Of a DNA stretch of 64,000 nt, positions 1 through 8,949 are shown piece after piece. The position numbers and the translations under genes were made by a program. Numbering within the stretch: the stretch's first letter is position 1; every line of letters starts with the position of its first letter. The notes beneath the pieces are model-generated. The model had not been told where the DNA came from. It saw only the letters and a program-made list of their open reading frames with translations, and did not search any database. Source of the DNA: JBBRHQ01 sp963738305 (GTDB taxonomy: Bacteria > Actinomycetota > Thermoleophilia > Solirubrobacterales > 70-9); NCBI GenBank assembly GCA_963738305.1, contig CAVTVU010000007.1, forward strand, positions 62,001-126,000. Reading direction: 5' to 3'.

Positions 1-485
1 AGCGCCTCGATGTCGAGTTGGTCCTGGGGGCGTCCCGCGGCCCGCTTCATCGCGATCAGGTCGTCGGGGCTCGCGACCAGCACCGAGAAACCGTCGAGAT
101 CGATCCGCTCGGCGTTGTGGCGCAACCGCTCGTAGCTGCGCACACCCGGTGTACGGCGCTGCACGTCGAGCCAACCCTCCGAGGTTTCGAGGGTCAGCAG
201 CTCGACCCCCTGCAGGGTCCGCTCGTCGGGGACGAATGGCTGATCGGCCTCGACGCCACGCAGGCGGGCGTTCAGCTCGACCAGGACCCGGCTAAGCGCC
301 TTGAGGTTCCCAGGGTCATGGGCGAAGGCGACGTCGAGATCGCGAGTGGTACGCGGATAGCCGAGCAAGAGCACGGCGACCCCCCCGATCACCACAAAAT
401 CGACACCGCCGGCCACCAAGCGACGCAGCATCTCCCGGACGTTCAGATCCGGCCATTCTGCGGGGATCCGGTCCTTAGGATCCAT
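1..485 (-). CDS. Nucleotidyltransferase (AbiEii/DUF6036-like), partial at window edge
   Basis: The reverse strand reads open from ATG at 485 to the left edge, so the C-terminus is missing. The N-terminal third carries the pattern GGVAVLLLGYPRTTRDLDVA, the GG...G...T.DLD signature of minimal nucleotidyltransferases of the AbiEii/DUF6036 type, followed further on by SPDDLIAMKRAAGRPQD, a usual late motif of this family. Its ATG overlaps the last codons of the upstream HTH gene by 11 bases, so the two are co-transcribed and probably translationally coupled. By family this could be the toxin-like partner of an XRE regulator; target and activity are inference. Confidence 0.75.
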   Translation of the reverse strand, partial: MDPKDRIPAEWPDLNVREMLRRLVAGGVDFVVIGGVAVLLLGYPRTTRDLDVAFAHDPGNLKALSRVLVELNARLRGVEADQPFVPDERTLQGVELLTLETSEGWLDVQRRTPGVRSYERLRHNAERIDLDGFSVLVASPDDLIAMKRAAGRPQDQLDIEA

Positions 486-801
486 CCGCAGCGGCAGCCC
501 TGCCGCCGAATCGCTGCGCGAAATCGTAGAAGGACTCGAACTGGAGCAGCCGCTCGGCGGGGGGAAGACGCAGGCTGGCAGCGATCAGCGTCTCGTCGAT
601 CCCCGCTGCGCGATCGAGATCAAGGACGAGGCGATGCCCGGTCGCAGCCACGACCTTGTTCAGGGTCGAGATCCTCGGATTCGCCCCCGCGGCCTCCAGC
701 CGTGCGATCTCCGGCTGGCTGACGCCTGCGCGGCGCGCCAGCTCGGCCTGGGTGAGGCCGGCGGCCCTACGTGCGCGCTTGACAATAGCCGCGGCGTCCA
801 T
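475..801 (-). CDS. XRE-family helix-turn-helix regulator
   Basis: This 108-residue protein has a classical XRE/Cro HTH at residues 6-60 (RAAGLTQAELARRAGVSQPE, then IARLE). The C-terminal tail is short and rich in aromatic and charged residues (FESFYDFAQRF). It lies directly upstream of, and overlaps, the nucleotidyltransferase gene, the order expected for an antitoxin/autoregulator followed by its enzyme. The ATG start is followed immediately by the HTH. Probable role: DNA-binding repressor of its own operon, inferred from family and context. Confidence 0.8.
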   Translation of the reverse strand: MDAAAIVKRARRAAGLTQAELARRAGVSQPEIARLEAAGANPRISTLNKVVAATGHRLVLDLDRAAGIDETLIAASLRLPPAERLLQFESFYDFAQRFGGRAAAADGS

Positions 802-850
802 ACCGGGCTATAAGCTAGCAGTTATATCTGTGCTGACCTATAGCGTGCGA
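801..850 (-). promoter_or_regulatory. AT-rich promoter/operator of the XRE operon
   Basis: Bases 809-826 form an imperfect palindrome (TATAA GCTAGC TTATA arrangement) in otherwise GC-rich DNA, and a second CTATA lies at about 838. A TATAGC -10-like hexamer read on the minus strand ends only 5-6 bases before the ATG, which would give a nearly leaderless transcript. The palindrome is a plausible XRE operator; this is inference from position and symmetry. Confidence 0.4.
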
Positions 851-852
851 GT

Positions 853-1907
853 TCAGAGCCTGTAGGCCTCGGCCAGCTCCGGATCCTTCTCGGCCAGCAT
901 GTCGGCCAGCTCGACCATCACCTTGCACTGCTTCCAGGTGGCGTCGTCCTGCATCTTGCCGTCGATCATGTGGACGCCGCGGCCGTCGGGGATCGCCTCC
1001 AAGACCTTGCGGGCGAAGCGCACCTCCTCGGGCGGAGGGCTGAAGACCTTCTTTGCGATCTCGATCTGCACCGGATGCAGGGACCAGGCCCCGACGCAGC
1101 CCATCAGGAAGGCGGCGCGGAACTGGGTCTCGCAGCCGGCGGTGTCCTTGATGTCGCCGAAGGGGCCGTAGAAGGGCAGGATCCCGGTCGCGGCGCAGGC
1201 GTCGACCATGCGCGCGATCGAGTAGTGCCAGAGGTCCTGCTGGGCGCTGACCCGGCTCTCGCCCGGGTTTTCGGGGTCCTCCGGGTCCTCCATCACCCGG
1301 TAGCCCGGATGCCCGCCCCCGACCCGAGTCGTCTTCATTCGTCGCGAGGCCGCGAGGTCGGCGGGGCCGAAGCTCATTCCCTGCATCCTCGGGCTGGCGG
1401 CGGCGATCTCCTCGAGATTGACAACACCCTGCGCGGTCTCGAGGATCGCGTGGATCGAGGATCGGGTGGTCCAGGCCCGCCTTGGCCTCGAGCTGGGCGA
1501 GGAGCCGGTCGACGTAATGGATGTCCCAGGGCGCCCTCGACCTTCGGGACCATGACCACGTCGAGCTGGTCGCCGATCTCGGTGACGAGGGTCGTCAGGT
1601 CGTCGAGCACCCAGGGGCTCTCCAGCGAGTTGACGCGGGTCCAGAGCGCCGTCTGCCCGAGGTCGGACTCCTTCGCCGCCTTGACCAGGCCGGCGCGGGC
1701 CGCCTCCTTGCGGTCGACCGGGATCGCGTCCTCGAGGTTGCCGAGGAGGATGTCGGTCTGTCGGGCGATATCGGGCGCCTTGACGACCATCTTCTCGTTC
1801 GAGAAGTCGAGGAAGTGGATCATCCGCGACGGCCGGACCGGTATCTCCAGAAGCGGCTGCGGAGCGCCGATCGCCATCGGGGCGAAGAAGTCCCTGGGGT
1901 TTCTCAC
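853..1907 (-). CDS. mcl: L-malyl-CoA / beta-methylmalyl-CoA lyase (HpcH/HpaI, CitE-like)
   Basis: This lyase cleaves malyl-CoA or methylmalyl-CoA to acetyl- or propionyl-CoA plus glyoxylate. Reading from GTG at 1907, the frame gives LAIGAPEP-like MAIGAPQPLLEIPVRP, GNLEDAIPVDRKEAAR and VNSLESPWVLDDL, then after two single-base shifts (about 1540 and 1455) GPADLAAS, TTRVGGGHPGY, QQDLWHYSIARMVDA, FYGPFGDIKD and MIDGKMQDDATWKQ. These blocks align in order, as I recall it, with Chloroflexus malyl-CoA/methylmalyl-CoA/citramalyl-CoA lyase over its whole length (about 350 residues). Deleting one base at each shift restores frame, so sequencing error is likelier than decay. Other ethylmalonyl-CoA pathway genes lie downstream on both strands, so glyoxylate release from methylmalyl-CoA is the likely role. 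Confidence 0.85.
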
Positions 1908-1926
1908 GGAGGCGAAATCTACATGG

Positions 1927-2509
1927 GTGCTTCGCGCCGGGGTCTGCTCGCCTGCGCGCGGTTTGCCGCTGGAACGGTCGCTAGATTGCGCTGCGAGATG
2001 GCGTTCTCTGGACGATCTCGGCAGCACCCAGGACTGGCTGCTCCCCGAAGACCGTGAAAGCTTCGTCGAGGAGAACGGCCGGCCAGCCACCGACGAAAGG
2101 CTCGAGGAGGCGTTGGCGATCGCCCGCACCTCGGCCGAGGCCGCGGCGGAGGCCGAGCAGCGAGCGCTCCTTGCCGGGAACGAGTCGGAGGTGCGCATGC
2201 AGCAGATCCTCTACGTCGCCCGTGCCTCGGCCGAGGTCGCGGTCGAGGCCGAGCAGCGCGCGAGCGCGGCAGGCGATGACGCGCGAGTCTCGCCTGAGCG
2301 AGCTGACCGAGCGGGTCGAGCTGGCGCTGGCGAAGATCGAGGCGAGGGAGCGTGCGACCCGGCGCCGGGCGTTCGAGGCCGAGCGCGAGGAGGAGACGCT
2401 GCGCAGCTTCGGTCGGCGCGCCGACCGCATCGTCCGCAGGTTGCGCCAACTCGAGCAGGCGCCTGCGATCCTGCGCACCGTGCCGCTGGGGCCGGCGCGC
2501 TCACGCTGA
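1927..2509 (+). CDS. Hypothetical alanine/glutamate-rich coiled-coil protein, frameshifted
   Basis: Two overlapping reading frames give a strongly helical Ala/Glu/Arg-rich protein with an internal repeat: ARTSAEAAAEAEQRALLAG and ARASAEVAVEAEQRASAAG about 25 residues apart. A one-base shift near 2285 joins it to ELTERVELALAKIEARERAT, ending at 2509. The start is uncertain; GTG at 1927 is the first in-frame candidate and lies just outside the divergent mcl start. I recognise no family; a structural coiled coil is the most that can be said. Confidence 0.4.
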
Positions 2510-2637
2510 CGGCCCGCGTCGGTGAGCCCGCCCGGGCCCGCTGCGGCGGTTCGGCGCAGGTATCCTTCCCACATCGCGCGCCTCCCCTCGCAGCGGGTTC
2601 CCGGAGCGCGCCAAAAACGACCTCACGGACAGGAGAA

Positions 2638-3845
2638 ATGGCAGTAGCAACAGACGCCTACAGCGAGAAGACCGAGATCCAGCGCGACATCACCGAGATG
2701 GTGCGCCAGTTCGCCGACGAGCAGATCATCCCCAATGCCGAGCACTTCGACGGCGCGGACGAGTTCCCCGAGGCGATCGTCGAGCAGATGAAGGAGCTTG
2801 GCCTGTTCGGGGTGACGATTCCCGAGGAGTACGGCGGGATGGGGCTCGACCTGACCACCTACGCGATGATCGTGGAAGAGCTCTCGCGAGGCTGGATCTC
2901 GATCTCGGGCGTCGTCAACACCCACTTCATCGGCTCCTACCTGCTGATGAAGTTCGGCACCGACGAGCAGAAGGACTACTTCCTCCCGAAGATGGCGACT
3001 GGCGAGATCCGTGCTGCGTTCTCCCTCTCGGAGCCCGAGGTCGGCTCCGACGTCCAGGGCATCAAGTCCAGCGCGAAGCTCGGCGATGACGGCAAATGGG
3101 AACTGAACGGCCAGAAGATGTGGGTCACCAACGGCCTCGGCTCGGGTGTCGTCTTCGTGCTGATGAAGACCGACACCAAGGCCGATCCGCCCTACAAGGG
3201 GATGACCTGCTTCATCACCGAGAAGGAGCCGTGGGCGGAGCAGAACAGCGGCGATCACGCCGGGCTCGTGATACCTCCGAAGATCAAGAAGATGGGCTAC
3301 AAGGGGGTGGAGTCCACCGAGCTGGTCTACGACGGCTACCGCTGCGCACCGGAGCGCATCCTCGGTGGTGAGGACGGCGTCGGCCAGGGTTTCGTGCAGA
3401 TGATGGACGCGCTCGAGGTCGGGCGGGTCAACGTCGCCGCTCGCGGGGTCGGTATCGCCCAGCGCGCGCTGGAGCTGGCGCTCCGCTATAGCCAGGAGCG
3501 CAAGAGCTTCGGCAAGCCGATCGCCCAGCACCAGGCGATCCAGTTCAAGCTCGCCGACATGGCGACCAAGGTCGAGGCGGCCCGCCTGGTGACCCTGAAG
3601 GCGGCCCGGATGAAGGACGCCGGGGAGCGCTCCGACCTCGAGGCGGGGATGGCGAAGCTGCTCGCCTCGGAGACCGGCAAGGAGGTCGTCGAGGAATGCT
3701 TCCGCATCCATGGCGGCTACGGCTACTCGAAGGAGTACGAGATCGAGCGCCTCTACCGTGACGCGCCGCTGCTGCTGATCGGCGAAGGCACCTCCGAGAT
3801 CCAGCGCATGGTGATCGGCAAGAAATTGCTTCAGCGCTACAAGAT

Positions 3846-3849
<4 letters not shown>
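2638..3849 (+). CDS. mcd: Acyl-CoA dehydrogenase, probable methylsuccinyl-CoA dehydrogenase
   Basis: This 403-residue flavoprotein has the full acyl-CoA dehydrogenase architecture: N-terminal helical part, middle beta domain (FSLSEPEVGSDVQG, KMWVTNG) and C-terminal helical domain (RKSFGKPIAQHQ, HGGYGYSKEYEIERLYRD). GEGTSEIQ near the end carries the expected catalytic glutamate. The start is fixed by AGGAG at 2631-2635 just before ATG 2638; the frame is open far upstream but that part is antisense to mcl. Lying among mcl, MaoC hydratase, mutase and Ccr genes, it is best read as the (2S)-methylsuccinyl-CoA dehydrogenase step giving mesaconyl-CoA. The substrate is inferred from context; a general short-chain acyl-CoA dehydrogenase cannot be excluded. 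Confidence 0.85.
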
Positions 3850-4547
<698 letters not shown>

Positions 4548-4556
4548 ACACCGCCC

Positions 4557-4919
4557 ATGGCCTCGACACCGGAGCTGATCAGCACTGCGGTTGCCCGCTT
4601 CCAGGAGGAGGTGCCGGCGCTGAAGCAGCTCAAGCTCGTGTTCGGCCTCGAGCTACGCGGCCGGGGGGACATCCAGCTCTACCGGGTCGAGGTGCCCGGG
4701 CCCAAGGTGAGCAAGGACCTGGCTCGCGACGAGCGCGTCCTGATCGAGATCGACCGCGCCACCTTCAACGAGCTCGCGGAGCGCGGCACCGTCAAGAGCT
4801 ACCGCAAGGCCTTCGAGACGGGGCACGTCAAGGTCGAGGGCGACTCCAACGTCCTGAAGCTGATCGCCCAGGTGGTCGAGCGCCAGGAGCAGCGTTCCCG
4901 ACTGAAGAAGGCGCGCTAG
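4557..4919 (+). CDS. SCP-2-like sterol/lipid-binding domain protein
   Basis: This 120-residue single-domain protein matches the SCP-2 pattern: an amphipathic N-terminal helix, LKLVFGLELRGRGDIQLYRV beta strands, a central RATFNELAERG stretch and GHVKVEGDSNVLKLIAQVV near the end. Such small proteins bind acyl-CoAs or hydrophobic ligands. It starts 9 bases after the SDR stop, so it is probably the third gene of the acyl-CoA dehydrogenase-SDR transcript. The ligand is unknown. Confidence 0.6.
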   Translation: MASTPELISTAVARFQEEVPALKQLKLVFGLELRGRGDIQLYRVEVPGPKVSKDLARDERVLIEIDRATFNELAERGTVKSYRKAFETGHVKVEGDSNVLKLIAQVVERQEQRSRLKKAR

Positions 4920-4930
4920 CAGCCGGGCCG

Positions 4931-6049
4931 ATGGCCGTCGCCCGGATCGAGGCCGCGAGGCTGCCGCGTCTGCGCGCCGGGGCGCAGCTCCTCCATCGGC
5001 CGACCGCGATGCGTGATCCAGTCGACGTGGCGAGGGCGATCGGGGGCGCCCAGGCCCAGGACGTCAACGCCGGCCCGCTCACCTTTCGTTCCCGCAGCCG
5101 CCGCATCCGGCTCGCCGACGTGGACCGGGCCCGCACGCAGGAGCGCTCGCTACTCCGCACCTGGGTGATGCGGATGACGATCCATCTGATCCCGGCAGAG
5201 GACGCCGGCTGGATGCTGCCCATCTTCGAGCCGGGGATCGAGAGGTGGTCGCGAAGGCGGCTGGAGCAGCTCGGGATGCCCGCCAGGGACGTCGAGAAGG
5301 CCCTCAGGGTGGCGAAGCGGACCCTAGAGCGGGAGGCGCCGATCACGCGGCCCCAATTGCGGGAGCGGATTGCCGCAGCCGGCGTGGCCCTGGACCAGCA
5401 GACCGGACTGCACATCATCGGCCTGTCGGTCACCAGCGGTCTCGCCTGTCTGGGCCCCGACCGCGGCCGAACCACATGTCTGGTGCTACGCGAGGACTGG
5501 CTTGGCGAGATGCCGCCTTTCGACAGTGATGCCGCGCTGGCCGAGCTGGCGCGCCGCTACCTGGGCGCCTTCGGGCCAGCCACTGACGGGGATTTCGCCT
5601 ACTGGGCGGGTTTGCCGCTGGGACAGGTGCGCCGGGGCTTGAGCTCGATCGCCGATGAGCTGGAGGAGTCCGATCTCGGCCCTGAGACGCTGCTCTCGCT
5701 CCGCGGCAGGCGCCCGCGGCTCCCCAAGGCGGGTCAGCTGCGCATGCTCGGGGCCTTCGACACCTACATGCTCGGCTACCGGGATCGCGACTTCGCTCTG
5801 CCGTCCGAGCACCGTGCCCACCTGAAGGCCGGCGGCGGCGGCTGGCTGCGGCCGGTGATCGTCCGGGACGGGGTGGTGATCGGCGGCTGGAGCTACAGGC
5901 GCAAGGGGGCGCAGGTGGAGGTGGAGCTGGCGGCCCCGAATGCCCTCGGCGCGGCGGATCGCAAGGCGATCGAGGGCGAGGTGGCCGATATCGAGCGTTT
6001 CGAGGGGCGTCCTGTGGGGTTGATCGACGCGGCCCGGACGGAGCCATGA
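4931..6049 (+). CDS. Winged-helix DNA-binding protein of the AlkZ/HTH_42 family
   Basis: This 372-residue protein carries the HTH_42/DUF1006 pattern: GGAQAQD near residue 40, LLRTWVMRMTIHLIPAEDA, REAPITRPQLRERI and a C-terminal GGGWLRPVIVRDGVVIGGW. The QAQ triplet sits where AlkZ-type DNA glycosylases have their Q-x-Q/D catalytic motif, so an AlkZ-like role in excising alkylated or crosslinked bases is possible. It begins 11 bases after the SCP-2 gene and may share its transcript. Whether it is active as a glycosylase is inference. Confidence 0.65.
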   Translation: MAVARIEAARLPRLRAGAQLLHRPTAMRDPVDVARAIGGAQAQDVNAGPLTFRSRSRRIRLADVDRARTQERSLLRTWVMRMTIHLIPAEDAGWMLPIFEPGIERWSRRRLEQLGMPARDVEKALRVAKRTLEREAPITRPQLRERIAAAGVALDQQTGLHIIGLSVTSGLACLGPDRGRTTCLVLREDWLGEMPPFDSDAALAELARRYLGAFGPATDGDFAYWAGLPLGQVRRGLSSIADELEESDLGPETLLSLRGRRPRLPKAGQLRMLGAFDTYMLGYRDRDFALPSEHRAHLKAGGGGWLRPVIVRDGVVIGGWSYRRKGAQVEVELAAPNALGAADRKAIEGEVADIERFEGRPVGLIDAARTEP

Positions 6050-6130
6050 CACCGCTCGGCGGCGAGGCGGGTACGATCCCGCGCCGGGAGCAGGGAGGGT
6101 GAAACCCGTCCAAGGAGAAACGCCCACCAA

Positions 6131-6640
6131 ATGAGCAACGAGACGCACAAGCTGAACACCGACCAGGCTGCCCGCGAGGCCTCCGGTGCCCATCGCTATG
6201 GGCGCTACCTCGAGGAATTCGAGGTCGGCGACGTCTACGAGCACTGGCCCGCAAAGACGATCACCGAGGCCGAGGACCACCTCTTCTGCCTGCTGACGAT
6301 GAACCACCACCCGCTGCACGTCAACGACGTCTACGCGGCGCAATCCCAGCAGGGACGCAACGTGGTCGCGGGGCCCTACGTCTACTCGCTGATCTTCGGG
6401 ATGACGGTGCCCGACATCTCTGGAAAGGCGATCGCGAACCTGGCCACGGACGAGCTCAGTCACCCCTCGCCGGTATTCCACGGCGACACACTGTTCGTCG
6501 AGTCCGAGGTGCTTGATGTCCGGCCCTCGGAGTCGAAGCCGGATCGCGGAGTCGTACGCGTCCACACCCGTGCTTATAACCAGGACGGGACCCTGGTCGC
6601 CGAGTTCAAGCGCGCGGTGCTGGTCCCCCGGAAGAGTTGA
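6131..6640 (+). CDS. mch: MaoC-type hydratase, probable mesaconyl-CoA hydratase
   Basis: A 169-residue single hotdog-fold MaoC protein. NHHPLHVNDVYA at about residues 57-68 matches the hydratase motif with its catalytic histidine/aspartate region, followed by GRNVVAGPYVYSLIFGM. An AAGGAGA ribosome site lies 13 bases before ATG. As I recall, Streptomyces ethylmalonyl-CoA loci pair a MaoC protein of this kind with ccr, meaA and the lyase, and here the same partners are nearby. It would hydrate mesaconyl-CoA to beta-methylmalyl-CoA, the substrate of the lyase at 853-1907. Specificity is inferred from context. Confidence 0.75.
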   Translation: MSNETHKLNTDQAAREASGAHRYGRYLEEFEVGDVYEHWPAKTITEAEDHLFCLLTMNHHPLHVNDVYAAQSQQGRNVVAGPYVYSLIFGMTVPDISGKAIANLATDELSHPSPVFHGDTLFVESEVLDVRPSESKPDRGVVRVHTRAYNQDGTLVAEFKRAVLVPRKS

Positions 6641-6837
6641 TTGCCGGCGCGGCTCACGTGACGCCGGCAGAGGCATGTAAGGCGGAGGATGCGCAGGAGC
6701 TGCGTGACGTCGCCAAGGGCAAGGGCAGTCTCAAGGACAAGGCCGCCGCGGATGCCGTCAAGGAGCCCGGCGCTCCGGGTTCCGCGGAGCGACCCGCGCG
6801 CGAGCCCGACGGCGAAGGGCCACCGCCCGCCGCCTAG
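6637..6837 (+). CDS. Small hypothetical protein reading through a degenerate repeat
   Basis: A 66-codon frame starts with TTG overlapping the MaoC stop by four bases (TTGA). Its first 15 codons lie in a degenerate copy of the dispersed hairpin repeat; the rest is charged and proline-rich (AKGKGSLKDKAAADAVKEPG). There is no family match I recognise. The coupling overlap favours translation, while the repeat inside argues it may be fortuitous. Confidence 0.3.
   Translation: MIAGAAHVTPAEACKAEDAQELRDVAKGKGSLKDKAAADAVKEPGAPGSAERPAREPDGEGPPPAA
6643..6687 (+). repeat. Degenerate copy of the dispersed hairpin repeat
   Basis: First-hairpin half GCCGGCGCGGCTCACGTGAC continues to GCCGGC, followed by the conserved linker AGAGGCATGTAAGGCGG. 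The second hairpin is missing, so this copy is truncated. It lies immediately after the MaoC stop codon. Confidence 0.6.
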
Positions 6838-6847
6838 GAAAGCGGGC

Positions 6848-7414
6848 TCAGTGGGCCTCGTCGGAGGCGTGCGCCGGAGGTCGTGACTCCTCGGCCAGCG
6901 AGGTGATTTCCAGCAGACCGCGAGCGGCGTCCTCGAGCACATCGGTCGCCTCCTCGGCGGAGCGCGCGTATAGCTCGACCAGGAGGTGGACGACGATGGC
7001 GTCCTCCTCGTGCTTGTGGAATCGGACGTGGGTGAAGAATTCGCGGGTGCCGGCGTCGCCGAACGCCCCGTAGGTGAGCGACTCCGCCGCCTCGGGGCCC
7101 GAACAGGTCTCGACGTGGTCCTGGTCCACCGTGACCGTGCAGGAGGCGACCCAGGGGGTGCCCGCGACCATCCGCTCCCAGCGGTCCTCGATCCCGACCA
7201 CGCGGTCGCCCTGCAGGGCCAGGTGGGGCTGGTCGTGCATACAGTCCAGGCACTGCACGACGGACTCCTGCACTTCGTCCACGCCCTCCGTGGGGACGCC
7301 GGTCTCGGGATCGACCCGACGGATTGCGTCGTAGTGGATCTGGATCTCGAGGTTCTGCGACCAGCAGCGGTAGCAGCGCAGCCACGCCGAGCGGTCTCCG
7401 TCCAGCTCGCTCAT
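6848..7414 (-). CDS. Hypothetical protein with two CxxC motifs
   Basis: A 188-residue protein with CYRC near residue 14 and CLDC near residue 55, which could together bind one zinc or form redox cysteines. The C-terminal half is acidic (FHKHEEDAIVVHLLVELYAR, ATDVLEDAARGLLEI). No family is recognised. It is transcribed away from the DsbA/VKOR pair but on the same strand, separated from it by a copy of the dispersed repeat. Confidence 0.6.
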   Translation of the reverse strand: MSELDGDRSAWLRCYRCWSQNLEIQIHYDAIRRVDPETGVPTEGVDEVQESVVQCLDCMHDQPHLALQGDRVVGIEDRWERMVAGTPWVASCTVTVDQDHVETCSGPEAAESLTYGAFGDAGTREFFTHVRFHKHEEDAIVVHLLVELYARSAEEATDVLEDAARGLLEITSLAEESRPPAHASDEAH

Positions 7415-7451
7415 GCCTTCATTGTGGCGGAAGCGGGGCCAGTTTCCGTGG

Positions 7452-7513
7452 GCCGGTGCGGTCAGCGCCCCGCCGGCAGAGGCATGTCAGGCGGCAAAGC
7501 CGCCGCAAGTTAT
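7452..7513 (+). repeat. Dispersed hairpin repeat copy
   Basis: Contains GCCGGTGCGG...CCGCCGGC (first stem), the conserved linker AGAGGCATGTCA and GGCGGCAAAGCCGCC (second stem with AAA loop). It lies between two same-strand genes, in the gap upstream of the CxxC protein and downstream of the DsbA-like gene. Confidence 0.7.
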
Positions 7514-7522
7514 CCGGCCGCT

Positions 7523-8302
7523 TCAGCCGACCTGGGAGATCGCCGACTCGAACGGGGCCGTCGAGAGCCCGGGCGCGCCCAGTACCTTGGTCCCGTTCGG
7601 ACCCTTGACCACGAACATCGGGGTGCCCCCGCCCCCGAAGCCGATCGCCTGCCTGGTGGTCGCCTTGACCTCCTTGCGCAGCGCCGCGCTGTCACGGGCC
7701 TGGTTCCACTTTCCGATGTCGTTCACCCCGGCGGCCGTGGCGACCGACTCGAGGAAGGAGTCGGTGACGTAGCCGGAGTTCTCGGGGCCCTGATTCCGGT
7801 AGAACAGCTCGACGAAGTTCCAACCCCGGCCCTGCTGGCCGGCGGCCAGCGCCGCCGCTCCAGCATCGATCGACTGGGGGCCGATCACGATGTAGTTGCG
7901 GTACTCGAGCTTCGCCTTGCCCTGGCGAACCGGGCCTGCGAGCAGCTTCGGGATCACCGTCTCGGAGTACTCCTTGCAAATCGGGCATTGCAGATCGCCG
8001 AACTCGATCACGGTGACCTTGGCGCCTGGCTCGCCCACCGTGAGGCCCGATTGGGGGATGCCGTTGAACTGCCCGTTGACGAGCCCGGCGTCCCGGATGT
8101 CGCTCGCGTTGCCGCCGCCCGAGTCCGACCCCGACTGGCTGATCACGATGAAGGCGACGATCACGATGATCGCCCCGAACACCGCCGCGGCGCCCAGCTT
8201 GAGCATGCGCTGGCGGCGCTCGCTCGCCTGTTCCGCCGCCTCCTCGCGGAGCCGCTCCTCGCGCAGCTTCGCCTTGCGCTCGTCTCGTTGCCGATTGGCC
8301 AT
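7523..8302 (-). CDS. Membrane-anchored DsbA-like thiol oxidoreductase
   Basis: This 259-residue protein has a charged cytoplasmic N-terminus, one membrane anchor (about residues 34-54, AAAVFGAIIVIVAFIVISQS) and an extracytoplasmic thioredoxin-fold domain with the active site QCPICKEY and a cis-proline loop GTPMFVV. It belongs to the DsbA/thioredoxin_4 family and would oxidise or isomerise exported protein thiols. It sits 11 bases downstream of a VKOR gene on the same strand; VKOR proteins reoxidise DsbA-like partners in actinobacteria, so the two form a disulfide-forming pair. Confidence 0.85.
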   Translation of the reverse strand: MANRQRDERKAKLREERLREEAAEQASERRQRMLKLGAAAVFGAIIVIVAFIVISQSGSDSGGGNASDIRDAGLVNGQFNGIPQSGLTVGEPGAKVTVIEFGDLQCPICKEYSETVIPKLLAGPVRQGKAKLEYRNYIVIGPQSIDAGAAALAAGQQGRGWNFVELFYRNQGPENSGYVTDSFLESVATAAGVNDIGKWNQARDSAALRKEVKATTRQAIGFGGGGTPMFVVKGPNGTKVLGAPGLSTAPFESAISQVG

Positions 8303-8313
8303 CGGCTGGAATC

Positions 8314-8784
8314 CTAGGCAGAATCGCTAAGCGCCGCCTGAGCGCGGTTTTCCTCGTGGCGAAGCTCGTCGCCGGCGAAGCGGAAGGCGCGGATTGCGTT
8401 GAGCGCGAACAGCATCGTCATCAGCGCCGCGCTGGCAACGCACCACTGGCAGATCGCGTCGATCACGAACAGCTCCAGGTAGGTGAGGTAGGCGCTGAAG
8501 CCGAAGCCGGCCAGCGCCAGCATCAGACCACCGAACCGGGCGGCGTCGCCGCGGGCGACGGCGGCCCCGAGGAGCGCGACGTAGCCGACGATCCCGATAA
8601 CCGCGACATTGATTCCGGCCAGGTCCGCGTAGACGCTGTCCGCGACAGTCTCGCACCCGCTCCCACCGGCCAAGCAGGACGGCGCGCCACCGCCGGACTC
8701 GGCGATCGCGATGTAGGTGGCGACGCCGATCCCGACCAGGGCGAGCGCCCCCGACAGGAGCCGGATGGTCCGCTCCGCTGGCAT
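8314..8784 (-). CDS. Vitamin K epoxide reductase (VKOR) family protein
   Basis: A 156-residue four-helix membrane protein. The active-site CQWC lies at about residue 113 in the third to fourth helix region, and the loop cysteines are in PSCLAGGSGCETV near residue 36-44, as in bacterial VKOR. It uses quinone to reoxidise DsbA-type partners, and the partner gene follows 11 bases downstream. No fused thioredoxin domain is present, so the adjacent DsbA-like protein supplies this role. Confidence 0.9.
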   Translation of the reverse strand: MPAERTIRLLSGALALVGIGVATYIAIAESGGGAPSCLAGGSGCETVADSVYADLAGINVAVIGIVGYVALLGAAVARGDAARFGGLMLALAGFGFSAYLTYLELFVIDAICQWCVASAALMTMLFALNAIRAFRFAGDELRHEENRAQAALSDSA

Positions 8785-8828
8785 GTGCCGATTCTAGGGC
8801 TGGGGATCGGAGAGGCCGGTTTCTCCAG

Positions 8829-8884
8829 GCCGTTGCGGTGTTAGTGGCGGCAGATGCATGTCAGGCCGCGAAGCGGCCGCAAAT
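8829..8884 (+). repeat. Dispersed hairpin repeat copy
   Basis: Carries GCCGTTGCGGTGTTAGTGG then CGGC, linker AGATGCATGTCA and second stem GGCCGC-GAA-GCGGCC. The second stem differs from GGCGGC/GCCGCC in other copies by compensating changes on both arms. Confidence 0.75.
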
Positions 8885-8894
8885 GGATGTGTTT

Positions 8895-8949
8895 GCCAGC
8901 GCGGTGTTAGCGCGGGCAGATGCATGTCAGGCCGCGAAGCGGCCGCAAT
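8895..8949 (+). repeat. Dispersed hairpin repeat copy, tandem with the preceding one
   Basis: GCCAGCGCGGTGTTAGCGC then GGGC, linker AGATGCATGTCA and second stem GGCCGC-GAA-GCGGCC. It starts 66 bases after the preceding copy, close to the 68-base period of the array at 14.5 kb, and touches the stop codon of the GNAT gene. Confidence 0.75.

Noticed and set aside
18..722. Plus-strand frame of 234 codons at the left edge
   Set aside because: Arg/Pro/Gly-rich with no motifs, and it is antisense to the HTH/nucleotidyltransferase pair.
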